Part shown: piece by piece, positions 24,607-39,334 of the stretch
Numbering within the stretch: position 1 is the first letter of the stretch
Layout: every line of letters begins with the position of its first letter
Assembly: GCA_900239685.1 (NCBI GenBank)
Contig: OENT01000402.1
Coordinates: 58,181 to 122,180, forward strand
Direction: 5' to 3'
DNA length: 64,000 nucleotides
Source of the DNA: Rotaria macrura
Lineage: Eukaryota > Rotifera > Eurotatoria > Philodinida > Philodinidae
Notes under the pieces: model-generated
The model's database searches: none
What the model was told of the DNA's origin: nothing
Seen by the model: only the letters and a program-made list of their open reading frames with translations
Made by a program: the position numbers and the translations under genes

Positions 24607-27600
24607 AGTAATTAAAAGCAAAAGAAAACTAATATAACTCTTCGACTAAATAAGTTTCCATGGCTTTTAATAAAATAGTATTGCTACGTTTTCATTTTTC
24701 TAAAAACCTGTTTCTATTGAAGAGTTATTCTGAATTTTGTTTGATCTTCTCTTGTGTAACTAGAGAATGAATTAGGGCAGAGAGCTCGACAATATCTAAT
24801 TCATAATTGTAGAAATACACTATGAACATAGCTAATTACAGTTGAAATATCATGAAAGAAATTGATGACAGTTGTTCACAATTGTACAATGATCAATCAC
24901 AAATGACAATGTCTAAGTTGTGTAAACCGAAACAGTGTTTGAAGAATTTTTCCGAAGACAAAACATAACGAAACACCAGCATGGTCAAACTTTTATTGGC
25001 TGAAAATTATGGAAGAACACTAAACGACAAAAAAAATAACATCTATATCTTGAAGGATTGTTTTATTCGAGATAATCTCAAGTGATTAACTTAACCAAGT
25101 AGTCGTTAGAAGTAAAAGTGATACTGAAAATTTTCAGCAAGATCGAATTCACTCTAGATAAAAATCAATTCTCTTTTTTGTGTTAGTTCAAGCTTCAAAC
25201 TCGATTGTTGAAGACTAGCTAGTCTCAACTATCAGAATAATATTGAATGTTTCATTTCATATGAAATGGATCATTATAGCTTGCCACTCAAACTTTATTA
25301 AGTATGTTATGTTGCTAGTGTTTGTAAATATCAATTTTGATTCCCTTTCGTAACAATGATCTATTTAGTGATTCTCAATATTTCCACTCACATAGTCTTT
25401 TGAATTCCTAAGGAGAAAAACAGATTCTCTTTACCATCACATTGTTTTCCAATAAAAAAAAACTTAGAACTCTCAACAGATGATCGAAGCAACACCAAAT
25501 TTGGGTGAAATATAGACAAAAAAAAATTTGAATTTCTGATGATTATCATTAGTAAGATTTCATTAGCGAAGCAGTTTTATTTAGAATTGCAATATAATTG
25601 TCTAAATATTGACCAAGTATTACTTTATGAGTTCATAAAAAATCTACATATGTCATCGGACGAATCGAATTGAGGATTGTTTTCATGTAGATGACTCCGA
25701 TAAAATCTGATAGGAGAACTAAAGATGTTGATTTTCATTTTCTCGTGAACATTTTTGGAGACGTATCAATCTAAGTTTTATTTGTAGCTTCAATTATGCA
25801 TGCATACGGATATTTAATTATAGATTTACTTGCTTCGACGTAGCAAGTAAATTCCATCATAACATTTCTTCAGAATTTTAATAATCTTATTCATTCTTTT
25901 TTGTTCCCAAAGCTCATGCAAGCTACCCTTGACATGTATCAATATTACAGAGTTCTTTTTTTCTATATTGCCCAGAATCTATTGTATTAAGATTATTAAT
26001 TAATTATTAATTTTCTTTCAATAATCATATGCAACTTTTCTTCAGTCCCATAGCAGAAAGTCACAAAACTAAGTTCTGTGAAAAATAAATAATAACTTCC
26101 ATTTTGACTTGTTTGCCATCATTTATATAGAAAGAAAATAATCGAATGATTCATGGAAACATTACACGGAAAATCTCTAAAAACCATCCATGAGGAAATT
26201 GCACCTTGTACTCCTTAAAAATACTAAACAAGTATCAATATTGAATTCAAATTCAAATTGACCTTCAGAAATTGATTAGTCGATCATTGGTTTTTCTCCT
26301 TAGCAGTACAGTAGACACGAATATCAAATATTTGTCATAGTTGATGTGTTTCAAGGACAATAACCTTCTCATAATTAACTACTATGAGATGAAAAGAAGC
26401 CGAACAGTTTCAAATAAAGATCGAATATTAAAGTTCAATGTTATTTTTATGTAGCGAGTTGTGATATTTTCTTATCATATGTGAATTCAAATATCAATAC
26501 ACAAAGAAATGTTCTAAGATAATTTTCTTATGATATTAAGATTTTAAAAAGCAATGATCTTCTCTATTGTTTGATTTTTGTTCAAGTAAATATAGATAGA
26601 AGCTTGAGAATATATCTAGAAAACTTATCAGAGTGTTTTAACTTGAATATATCGTAGCAAGAATAATGCGTATTAATGAGAATATAATGAGAAAAGAAAA
26701 CAAACAACAGCATGTATATTATATCACATAACAACTTCAAAGACATTACTGCTATTCGTAGAAACGTCAAGGAAAGAAATGAATCAAAACATATTTAATT
26801 GACTACGTTAAATAATGCATAATATCGGAATGCAAAACTATGTAGAACGATACACAACAAATATCGTAATAGGATAACGGAACAGAATGTTTCATACATC
26901 TTTCTATTGATATTTTTGTAAGTATTATAGTATAGAAAGTTTTGCATACTTTCATATTCTAGATTTGTCATCGAACAATTACAATTGACTTGTAAATCAT
27001 TACGTTAACAAGTCGTTTAGGATTTCGATCTTATAGAAATAATTTACGGTCGAATTTAATTGTCTTAAATAGAAAGTCATTAGCATATGAAGTACATTAG
27101 AAATATGGAATATCATACTTCAGCAAAACAATAAAATTACTGTGTTTCTGTTATTTGATTGTTTCCTGTATGTGTGTATCACATTGTTGATTCCCTTGTA
27201 ATATTTCAATTACTTTATGTACATATTTCAAGATATTGTTTTACAACGATACTTATTATTCAGTTATGTTAGATACCTTGTAATATATATTTTTCAACAA
27301 TTCTTTATTGTAAAGATATAATGGACATAGAAAATATATACAACTCATCATAACGTTGATATGAAAAATTCAAGGCAATATGAAATTTAATAGTCTAAAT
27401 AAAAACTAAGTCTGTTGACAGAGCTTTTCTCTTATATATATATAATACAACTAATCTAGCAAAACTTTTGGTATTATAAAAACTAAGTTATCCAATACAT
27501 CAAACATATATGACACATAACTACATTCAGGCTATGACAGAAGTTATCTTAAAGCATTAGTTCATAACTGAGGAATATTCGACAATTGTCTCTAATCATG

Positions 27601-30600
27601 TATGAATAGAACTGGTAATAGATAATTGTTTCTTTTTGTTATACTTTTTAATGACTTATTTGACATTCATATGCGATACTTCAAATTGCATATTATCTAA
27701 TCAATTCTACAACGTCAACTTCTTGTTTTTTTTTCTGTTATTGTCATTCGTGTCGAATTCACATAGAATTCATCAAGTTCTTTTAAAACACTCTTAAATA
27801 TTGTTTGATCTAGTGTCGAAACTAATCAAATCCAGAACAATTAGTAAACGATTCTCACAATGATTGTAATGTATTGTTAGGAATATGTATATATATACAT
27901 AGAGAGGGAGAGAGAAAATTTATGCGAATAAGACTCTAGGGTCAGTGAGATCTTGATACTATTCAATGAGAAACAGTTATTTCAAATAAAAAAACCACGT
28001 CAGAAATCACGGAAAAAAGGTTTGTTAGATATTGTAGTAGTATTTTAGTTGTTCAACATTTTTATTATATTAAATATTTTATTTTAACGATAGAAATGAT
28101 TTGTTCATATCTATTTATCATAGTTATTCTTCATTTATCTTAAATTGTCAAATGAAAGCACATAGCCGATGTTTTGTCTCATCATTCGAGTTCTACCAAT
28201 GAAAATAATCAGAATATGAGACGGTGAACATTTTCTTTTGTTTAGCTATTTTTTATGGATGTTTTACTGCTCGACATAAACATTTAGATATAAACATTTC
28301 TTTACACTAGTACATCTGTATATCTTAAGCTTATTGTTGACATAATCATTATTGGCATTGTTGTGCTTCTTTTCATTTCATCAAAACCAAAACCAAAAAG
28401 CAATACAAAGTGCAATATCATTCTTATAAAACGTTCAATTGCATAATTCTTATGTCATCTTTAGTTTTTAATTTCAGAATTTATCTCGCTTAATTGGCAT
28501 CGATAATAATCAATACAGAAGGGTTAGAATACGACAGCTGGCAGCGATAGGCAGCTGAACTATATCTGTAATCATTGAAGTTGACATATACAATCTAAGC
28601 TGGTCACCAGAGAATTTATTCCACAAAATCAATAATTGCTAATATATAAATTTTATCTGTTGTCATAAATCTCGTGTAGTTAAATATGAACAGAACCCAC
28701 TGTGTAGGCTCCGTTTAATATGATGCAGAGATTTATTCTCTTCACTTTTTTTTATGAATAAATATTTCGTGCCATAAAAAGCTTTATTTGATCATGATCT
28801 AATCATAATGATGGGTGAAGAAGCCAACTCATCTCTTCGGATTCTTATATTCTTTTCAGATTTGTCTTTATTTTCTAGTGATTCAACTGACCTTGCTATA
28901 TGAATCAAAGCTGAGTGAATTATGAAGAAACCTCTACAACTCAACCCATTCAAAATTTTATGTTCGATCTCTTATATTTTCATCTGTTCTATATCGAGTA
29001 TCAATAGTTTCGTTTCATATCCTACAATGTGAACTATTTGTTCGTGAAGTTTTCTTAGTTAATCTGAAATTCATAGAAAACATATTGTAAACAAAAAAAC
29101 AATTGCTGTGTCCTTGTAGATGTGCTTTGTATACATTTCAATATTTATTAACCATACGATGAACATTTGATAATCTATGATTTATGGCAAGATACGAGAA
29201 GGTTACTTTAGAACAGTCTATTCTATATTCAGATAAACAAAATCCAGTCATTTTTTCTTTCATTTGCCTTACATAATGCATGATAACACATGGAACAATC
29301 ATGTTGAGAATCGTTTTTTTTCTCATTGATTTTTGAAAAGAATACACTAATTATCAAGCTGATGTCCACATTATGAATAATTAATAAAAATATTAAAAAA
29401 AAACGCCGCAGTTTTAAGTGACCCTTGAATCTATTATATTTGATTTTGAAATTTTTTTATTGTCCCTCTTATGTATGATGATCAAGTGACAACTGTAGCA
29501 ATTCAGTTATTCGATATTATTTCGATTTATACTCAAAAGACTTGATGCAAGTTTTCATTGACTTCGAGGTTTTTATTTATATTAAAATTTCATTTTTCGA
29601 TCATCCATTGAAAGGAATATTTATAATAATAAGTTTAGTTTTCAAATGTTGTTAAAGATTCTGAATAAGTACATCATTAAAATAGAACGAGAAGTCAATG
29701 AATCGTTCTTTGACATCAGATTTCTTTTACTTTATTCGTAATAACATTTTATTTTTTCGGATACGACCTATTCTCTACATAAAAATAATCATAATCTGAA
29801 TACTCATCGATATGTTGAAGATTTATAGAAAATCAAATATTAAATGATTTTATGAATAACCTTTAGAATAAACGTAGTCGTTAAAACCAGACAGTAATTC
29901 TTACGATGATTTCTAACAATCGATTATCATAGAAAAAATGTCATACAGAATAAATCTCATATGCACATTGACATTTGACGAGTAAATCGTACTGTTCTGT
30001 ACTACTAGTAGTAATGAGAGCTTAGGACGACATTGAAAAACGCCAATCTAATATTGATATGTACTTACTTTAGGATCAGACGTTGTGTTTTGAAGACTAA
30101 CCCAGTTTCTTAGTATAGAATATTTTGTCATCACTTGTCATATTCATCAACTCGAACTATTGACACGAACACATGTTCTCTGTTTACCAAACACTTTTGG
30201 AATCATGTGTACTTCATACAATTAAACTATTTGTCATAATTATATTGAAAGCAAAATACATCGACAAGAGATATGTTTCAACTAAATCACAAATCTAATA
30301 TACGTGACACATGGAGATACAAAAACAAAATAGCATATCAAAAAATTTCTTATCAATTTCATTGATTTGACGCTTAATAAATATTGGAGTTATTTCAATG
30401 TTAGTTTTAAACACAATCGTAGATATGTCTAATCAATATCTACGATTGACTAAATGGAAATAAATCGTTTTGGGGCAATCATGGATGTCAATATATATTT
30501 TCTTTTTAGTAATGAAATTACAACGTAAAAAAAAACTAGATCGTTAGTATCTATCTGTCTAATATCAACAACTGTCTTCGTTCCATTCGTGAAGGCAAAT

Positions 30601-33600
30601 AATCTATCGTCAATAAATTGCCAAAACAGGCATTAACCTATAAATGATTCTTTCTCACTAAAAGATCTTTTGTATAAATGACAAAAGTATAAAAGTAATT
30701 GTTCTTTCAATAATCTTTGTCAAGCTTTACTAACGACTAGAAATCGATGCATAATTAGTTTAAAAAATTTCTAGTCTACAATCTACCCATCGATCGGTAG
30801 ACATCTGATTAGCTCAACTAATCTTTTTCTCTCTTCAATCATATACTCCTACGTTATAATCATACAGTTCTTGAACATATACTCACATATATTCATATAT
30901 ATTTAATTGACCTTTGTTCGTCCTTCGCCTACATGCATACTCTTTCGCTTTTCATTGATCACAAACGTTCTATTTACACACTGTTATTGTCAAACGATAT
31001 GAATGACACGATAGGTAGTATGTGTAATTTTTAATTTTTATTGCATGATTCGATCATGCATATATAAAAAGCTACCTATTATCAAGGTGAATACCCCTCT
31101 GTCATATGAATGAATGAATGAATGTGACAAAAGATTCTTTTATCATTCTCTCTATTAATTGTTCATTATCAAACAGACATCAATTCGTTATTGAATAAAC
31201 AAAGGGTTTGTTTCTTTTTTTCTACAACAGTGTTTTTTAAGGGAGGTTATTGTGTACAATACTATAATCGAGACATATTTATCTCATCAAAACAATAAAC
31301 ATGAATCGCGTAATTCCCCAATCTAATCTGTTCATCGACATAAGTGTCAGTTTCTTTTTTTTTTCTTTTTCTCATTCTCCCATCATCGATCCAACCATCC
31401 GTCCATTTTCGTTCCTGTTGTCAGTGTTGAGTTTGCTCCTCCGTGTCCACTATAATCAGTTTCTGTTCTTGTATTTTATCGAAGCTGTTCTGTTCGTATG
31501 AGTGATTAGTATAGTACATAGTTGGTTCGTAGTTATGTGCGTTTGAGATTGCTTGACATATGTCTATGGGCAACGGTTAGTATTGAAGTGACCTTGCCTC
31601 GATGTGTTTCTACGAGGACGAGGTCAAGTTATGAGCACTCGTATACAGAAAGATAGATAAGGATATATGGACTGAGTGATGTGGTTAAGGCTAACTTTTT
31701 TCTTTTCTCTTTGTTCTCTCTATCATCGTTTTTCGCCGTGTAACCTTCAATCAATTAGCAAGTGAATAACTTTCTCTTTTAATCAGGCGACGAAGAATCT
31801 CATATGGCTCATCCTATATGAATAGCAAGTATGTCTCTTCTCATTTTTAGATGGCTTACTTCTTACACAACAATCAAGAAAAAAGAAAATTTGCAAATAG
31901 TAATTGATACTCGCTTTAATGAACGGAGAGAGTGAAAGAGAATAAAGAACAAAATTGAATGAGTAAATTAAGCTGTACATAGAAGTGAATGTATTTGGGA
32001 TGAGATGGTAAGTTGTATTTCACACTTGATAACAAATAACATCATTATCAACATCATCAGCTAGTCAGATTATCATTTTTTTTATTGTTAACTAGAAAGA
32101 ACAATAAATCGATACTCTATTTCTTTCGATGCTTGAAAGACAGCAAAATAAGACGTGCGATGAAATGCACTAATTGCAGATATGTTTTTGATGAAAGAAG
32201 CATGCACTGTTGCATGGTATTGTATCGCTCACACGTTTTTATGTCTCAGCCTTTGCGCTATAGAAAGAATGGCAAATGATAGAGAGAAAACGAGGGGAAT
32301 AGTATAGGAATGGTAATATTTGTTAGCCAAACGACATATAGACATTTGTCTCTTCCATTTAAACGGTATACAAGAAGAAGAAAAATAGATATATAGTGAG
32401 ATAGATAGATGGATAGAAAGATAGAAGGCGATCAGCAACCACATTCGTTACTGTTAGAACATATAGACAAACACGCACACAATTTTGTCATCCTCATCAT
32501 TATCTCTATATAAAAAGGCAATAACAAAGACACTGCCATCATAGCCATTGTACAAATGTGAGAGTAGGTGAGTGATAGTAATTTATAAATCGCTAGCTAG
32601 AGGACTACTAAATAATTGTATCTAAATCCTCTTTGTTTATGTATGAAATGAATTCTTTTTTCTTCTCGTTGTTATGAGATGAATAGAGCGATAAACGAGG
32701 GATAGTGTATATGGCAAACATCAATTACATAATGGAGAGATATACAAAGCCGGACCACTTTCTTCTTCTTCATCATCATCAACATCTTCTTCTTCTTCTT
32801 CTTCTTTTGTCTTTATATGCTGTTCATCTATCGATGATATGTCAACAATGTGGACACGAAAAAAAAGGAGGATTAGAACAAAGAAAATGGGTATTTTGTT
32901 GAGTGTATATGTTTGTGGTTAGTCATACAGACGCTTCCATTGTCATAGTTTGACATGCAAAGCTTTCTTTTTTTTTTGTTCACTGCCCCTGACAGCTAGC
33001 CGCAAGTCGCCTCATTTAATATAATCGCCACTATTTCTCCTTAGTTGACGTTCTGCTTTTTCTTCCTTTCTCTCTCGTTTATTTTAACCTTATTGCGTCA
33101 TTCCAACTGCAAGACAACAAGGCAAGGTAGGCGAAAAGCTATTCCAGAAAAGGAAGCAAAAATTGAATCAAGCAATGTTGACAACGGTAGTTAACAGTAA
33201 AATAATGGCATCAATGATGTAGTATATAATAAGCTATTGTCGTTGTTTGATGTTACAATAGATTTCAAAAAAGACTAAGTTATTAAAGTTAGTCTCCGTG
33301 AAAAGGTTTCAACTATTGTTATTCACATATTTACTGTTATTTCTGATCATGCTTCTATTATAGGAGTATATTCACTATAGTCTAGACTTTATGTGTGCCT
33401 GTATATACACACAAGCACTGATATATATGTATATATACATATGTACATGGTACCTTCAATATATATATGCAATTAAATTCAGTCGTATAGTTCGAGTTCG
33501 ATACACATTTCTAGTTGTAGTCGAAGTCTTTCGTTCTTTCTTTTGTTCTCGTTTGTTCATTCAACTATACACACTTGTACACACATGCAGTCGAGCCGAT

Positions 33601-33788
33601 TGACATTCAAGCATAAGTGAGAAAGAAAAAGAGAGAATTTCGCTTATACTAGTTCGCTCTTTTCTCTCTCTCTCTCTCTTTCTATTTCTTTCTGCTCCTT
33701 ATAACGAACATCTGTGCCAGTATGTGTTTGTCCTAGAATAGAACATTTCATTTTAGTAGTCATGGCCGATGTGTAGCAGTCCACAAAC
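24607..33788. other. 9.2-kb gene-poor region
   Basis: Strongly AT-rich sequence without any convincing exon on either strand: open frames are short, lack domain-like composition and are not flanked by splice sites. It includes simple runs (ATATAT near 27436, AGAGGGAGAGAGA near 27901, GAATGAATGAATG near 31107, CTT repeats at about 32761-32809, TCTCTC at about 33663-33680). The rightmost 2.5 kb become less AT-rich and hold many pyrimidine tracts; this is probably the promoter or 5' UTR region of the NCKAP5-like gene. Non-coding RNA genes cannot be excluded by eye. Confidence 0.5.
33663..33680. repeat. (TC)n microsatellite
   Basis: Run of alternating T and C about 110 bp upstream of the start codon of the NCKAP5-like gene, inside its probable 5' untranslated or promoter region. 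Confidence 0.85.
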
Positions 33789-36700
33789 ATGAGTATTTTA
33801 CTCAAATGGAAAAGCAAACTTCACGATCCATCGTTATATGAGGTAAAATTTGAATTTTGAATGAGAAAAGACAAGCGTGAATTATTTTTCTTTGTCATCA
33901 ATCTATTTCTGTTATTTACTAGACGAAGATTCGTGAGTTTGACGAACGTGTGTCAATTCTCAAAAATGAGAATGTTGAATTACACAAACGTATCGATCAG
34001 CTTGAGGCTTTGGTAAATACGATATAATAAAAATTCTATGTGCCACTTGTGTGTCTTATCACTTTTTTTCTTCTTTCTATTCGTCCATCTGTAACAGTGT
34101 ACAACAAGTGTAGACACTCAACAAACACGTTTCCTTGAAGAACATATACGTCAACTTGAAAATGAAAATGGACGATTATTTGCTGAGAATCAATGTCAAC
34201 GTCAAGAATATGAACGGTTCTTAGATCAATTAACAGCAATGGTCTTAAGGACAGCAGTCATGCAAGAGGTAAGCCACCAAAGAAGATAATAAAGAAACGA
34301 TGATTGGCAAGATTTGCGTAATACTCTTTCTTTTCGTTTATCCTAAGAAAAAGGTCAGTATCTATCTGATCAAAGCAATTTTTATTTGCAGAAAATAAAA
34401 GAGAAAAATCTGCGGCTAATTACAAAATAAGACTTTGATTTCATAATCCGCCTTTTGGTCATTTCCTATCATTGACAATAGCTGTAAAAGTAGACTATGG
34501 CAGCATATGTCCTGAAAACAATTATTCCGTTCGTTTTCTTCCCTTTTCTTTCTTCTTGCTGTTGATAGTGTGAGTAGTGTGCGGTCAGCAATCATGGATA
34601 GTAGTTACTATTTCTGTCGAGAGAGAACGGATGAACAGCAAAAGCAGATGTGACAGGGTGAAAGAAGAAATCACCGGACATTGCTTCTTCTTCATTTGAA
34701 CATTTTTATTTCTTATATGAATATGGTTAGTCGACCGACGACATCATCAGAAATTTTGATTGTAAGTAAACTCTTAATGCTCACTTGCATTTTATGAAAA
34801 CGATTTAAACTAGTTCAATCTTGACAAGCAATATGAGCGAGAGACACGAAGAGGATAGAATAAAATGAAAAAGAAAGAGGGAATAAAACGAATTAAGGTG
34901 GTGCCAAATTTTATTAGTACAACTCAAAAAACAATAAAGATGTACTTCCAGATGGTATCGTGCGAGACGCTCCAGTGATCATTCCACTCGAGATGTCTGC
35001 CTGTCTGTCTGTATCTTTTGTTGTCGGCTGATTTCCGTCCCTAAACTTACACCATGTTTCAAGGGTCAACATACGACTCAGATTACCGTCTATATCTCAA
35101 GACAGGTCAATGCATTTTTCTTTCAATAAATAATCAGGCACTGCGCATTACAGCTGATGGTCATATTCAATGTTACTATTGCGCCATGGGATTTTTCTTC
35201 TTTTTTCTTCTTTTCCTTGTATACATTTTTTTTGCATCTATACCGTCAGTTCACCTCTACTACTGACCTTCGTTCTTGATGATGATGGACTCTATATAGT
35301 AGCTACAGCTCAAAGCACACATACGGGAGTGACACACGCATCTAATATTATATTAAAGTGAGGAGGGACGAGCGAGCATATATACACTAATGACGCAACT
35401 CTTTCATTCATCTCACGAAAAAATATTATACATACATATATATCTATGTATACATGTATACATGTTGAAAAATGAAAAAGAAAAACGAGAAACTATTATT
35501 AGATGATCTTATCTACCACACAATTACAAGGAACTTTTTATTTATTTAGAATATTCGTAAAGAATGTGCATCAATATATCATGTTATCGAACGACTATCA
35601 TCATTAACAAGTAATGCAATAGAAGACAAGCATTCAGATCAAGTAATAATGTTATTACAAGTTGTGTTTTTTCTTCAAGTTTTATTTTGCTCTTTCAAAT
35701 CAGATTGGACATCGAATAAAACGCTTAAAAAGTTTATCTTGGGAAAATTTAAATCAACCATGTGAGTTGATCTCTAAGTATCAATTATTGCCAACATCAC
35801 CTGAGACTACTGCTGAGTTTATTCGAAATCTATATCGAAATCGATCATCACTATCCTCATCATCATCCTCATCATCGTGTTCATCAACAACTACACACTG
35901 TTCATTTTCAACATCGGGCAGTTGGACACTTGATTTAGTAAGTTAATCATAGATATGATTTTTCAAACAAATTTTTTTTTTCTCGATACGAAATTCATTC
36001 GCTACTTGTTTTATTAACATAAATGACATCCGTCCGTTTTTCTTTTTGACATCATCTATGATGTAATCTCATCGTTAACAACAAATACTACTTTAATAGA
36101 TACTTTTTATAGCTTCGGGTTAAATTCATCTCGAACGGAAACAGGAAGCATTGTGTACTTTCCTTTTGTTTTAAAAAGAAATATGCACAAAAATTTATAT
36201 AGATAGATACACGTAATTTATTTTATAGTCAATCTGTAACAAAAATACAAAAATTCAATCGACAATACTTCCAATATCAAACGAATTAACAGGTAAACTA
36301 CGACAACGACGACGATGGATAAATGCGAAATTTCGCGTTGTTTTCTTCTTTAGAATCTCAATCAAAACGACAAGAAGACGAAGAAAAACAACAGCAAGTA
36401 ATTCTTGAACGTTCAAAAACATTTGTTGTCGAAAAGATATCACCGGAAAAATCATGTTCTACTACATCTGATGTAAAAACAATGGCAAACAATGAACGTA
36501 ACTTAAGTTCAAATATACAACGTTGTCCTGTAACACGAGCAATGACAACTACGATACCAACTATTGTTCGTCCTTCACGACTTCCTTCTCGTTGTTCAAA
36601 TAGTCGTAATACGAATGTCAATAATTCTTCAAACTCAAGAACACCACCATCAAATAGTAATACTAATACTAATAACAGCAGCAGTAGTAGCAATAATAGT

Positions 36701-39203
36701 CGTTCATTATCTGTCAAGAAAGCTTCAAAATTACCAGTTAGAACAGCAACATCATTAACAAAGCAAGTCACAGCAGTGAAAAAAACGAATGCTTCAACAC
36801 CTGTTACACCGATGACGAAAAAAAATTCAACGATGACATCAACGCGAGCTGTTACATCCGTTAATAATCCAACGACAAAAAAGACAATTCATCCACCGAC
36901 GACCTCAAAACCGTCAGCTGTACAAAATTCATCATCTAAATCTCGATCTCGCTCTATAACAACAGGCAATAGTAGCAATAATAACAATAATTATAAGAGT
37001 AATACGAACACTTCTATTCAATCGCCATTAAATAAACATATAAGAACAACACCCCCAGTTGTAAAAAAATCCACAATTGAAATGATTGTATCATCAAAGA
37101 AAACAGTCAAACCCGTCGAAGAACAACCTATTTGTTCCATCGAACAAATGAATTCAACGTCGAGTGAATCAAGTATTGAAGAAAATCAACAAATAAATAA
37201 ATTATTGACAACAACTGTACAAGACGAAGGTTATTCAACATGGTCATCGTCCGATGTAAAAGATGATACACGATCAAATAATCTAAAGAAAACGGTGGTT
37301 GAAGAACGACGAAAAAATACAGGACTTGTAAAAAATTGGCTTGACACATCAACTAAACGATGTTCGAGAAAACCGGTGAAAGAAGGTATAGTTTCAACGT
37401 ATATTTTACAAATCTTCGTTCACTAAAGATTCATACTATTATATCCCATGAGCCAGATAATGATGTCCCGGGATCAAGATCAATATTTTTCTCATCATGA
37501 GTGATATCTCTTTTGCTCTTACACGTCAAATGTCAAATTTCTTGCGGCTCATGTGTTGCATATTTATATGAAAATAATTGAGTAACGATCACTTCAATAT
37601 TTGCAATTGTAATTTTGATCACCGACTAATTCTTTTTCTTTCGTAAACAACTGAGTTATGTAACATATTGAAACGTATACCAGTAATAAAAAAAAAAGAA
37701 AAGTGCATGAATAACAACAATGAACGTTTCGAGGAGTAGAAGATTAAAAATTATGAAAGGAAGAAGTGAACTGAACGAGATATCTCAAGCATATTGATTT
37801 AGACCCGATTATGATGTCATATTTTTCGTCAGTGTATTACATACTATGTTACTATAAGCACAAATATGAATTTCAATAATGTTTTTGTTTCTGTTCAAAA
37901 TCAAAAAAAGAGACCATCTGACTCATTACTAAAATGAACTGGATAATTGTTTTTCATTCTTCTTATTCTAGTTGATATTGATAAACTCGAAGAATTTACT
38001 CGAGAACTATCTGATACTTCATCTATTATTTGTCCATTTGTACGAAATCGTTGTTCGAATGGTGTAATCATTCCGCTTGCATCAACAACAGTCGTATCAT
38101 CATCATCATCATCGCCTCGGCCACTAGCAGAAAAAGATATTTCACTCGATAGTCTTGATGGCGCTGATAGTCCACAACCAAAAGATCAAACTATAACGTC
38201 ATCGTCATCATCATCATCAACAACGTTTTCTCGTTCTGAAACATTTGAAAAACTTATAATAAAAGATGCATTACCAATCATAACGGATGATCTATCCGAT
38301 TCGACAGATTCGACATGTTCCGACTTAAATCAATTATTTAACATATCCGAATATATTGAAGATAATTTCATTGATCAGGATGATAATTGTCATGAACCCA
38401 TACCAGCATGCGATGAATCGAGAAAAAATTCCATGCGAATTAAACATCCACAAAAACGTCTCATGTTTCCTGGTTTATTAAATCGTTTGATATTTCTTCG
38501 TCGTGTTTTATCCGATTCCGATTTAGGACAAAAAGTATGTTGTCTTGCTGAAAGTGAAATACAATTTCACGTATATCATTCAAATACGATAAACGAACAT
38601 TCGATTGAACTTAATCTAACGAATACATATGGTTCCGAGACTGAATTACATGTTTGGTCACATGATTGTGCTGAACAACGACGATTTGTTGATGAACGCA
38701 ATGAACAATCAATTATAGCATCCAATCCACCCCAATCAAAATTATCTCATATTGAACGAATGGTAAAAATACGAAGGAAATTGTTTTTTTTTCCCGTCTA
38801 TTCATCAATAAAATATGCTGCATGTGTGCTCTTGATACTTATTTTGTTTTTTTTCCATTAGATACGAATGACTCTTGACGATAATGAAGAAGATGAAACC
38901 AATCTATTCGAATCTGATAACGAAGAATATGATCAACAATTGGCACTTGAACGTCAAGCATTACTTCAACAAATCTATGAATATCCATGGTTATTACAAG
39001 ATGATGATCTTGACCAAGCAACTATATATACATCACCAAATAATGAACAACCATTATTATCACCTTCACCTGATATAGTTGTTCCGTCGCATAATCCGGA
39101 TTTTTATCAGTTATGTGCATTAACAAATAGTAGTTCATTTGCAACATCGTATGGTACGAATTCTAGACATACAACACCACCCATAGCTTCATCTGTTTTA
39201 TAA
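33789..39203 (+). CDS. NCKAP5/NCKAP5L-like protein
   Basis: Nine exons: 33789-33842, 33923-34012, 34098-34268, 35550-35642, 35704-35937, 36229-36292, 36354-37385, 37972-38762 and 38862-39203, totalling 956 residues. The N-terminal coiled coil is the recognisable part: LKNENVELHKRIDQLEAL, then IRQLENENGRLFAEN and QRQEYERFLDQLTAMVLRTA, then QENIRKECASIYHVIERL. This corresponds to the conserved N-terminal block of vertebrate NCKAP5 and NCKAP5L (Nck-associated protein 5, Cep169), which bind microtubules and centrosomes. The rest is disordered, with Ser, Thr and Asn runs and a DEGYSTWSSSD motif like the DEGYSTLSS of the family. It ends with an acidic helical segment (DEEDETNLFESDNEEYDQQ... in part). 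The third intron is 1.28 kb, the others 61-586 nt. It is shorter than the vertebrate proteins (over 1300 residues). Confidence 0.75.
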
Positions 39204-39334
39204 CATTATTTTTCCCTTCATTTCTGTTTTTTTTTTCTTTTCTTTTTTTTTCTTTGAGTGTATACAATGAAAGCAGAGGTTTTTTTCTTTTCTTTTATTA
39301 TAAAAATATAGAAATATATACTTGTCACTGAAAT

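Noticed and set aside
35054..35361. Open frames inside the third intron of the NCKAP5-like gene
   Set aside because: Contain poly-F/L from pyrimidine tracts, no domain, and the flanking exons join in frame without them.
36358..36771. 137-codon minus-strand frame with Leu runs
   Set aside because: Antisense of Asn/Ser-rich exon 7 of the NCKAP5-like gene.
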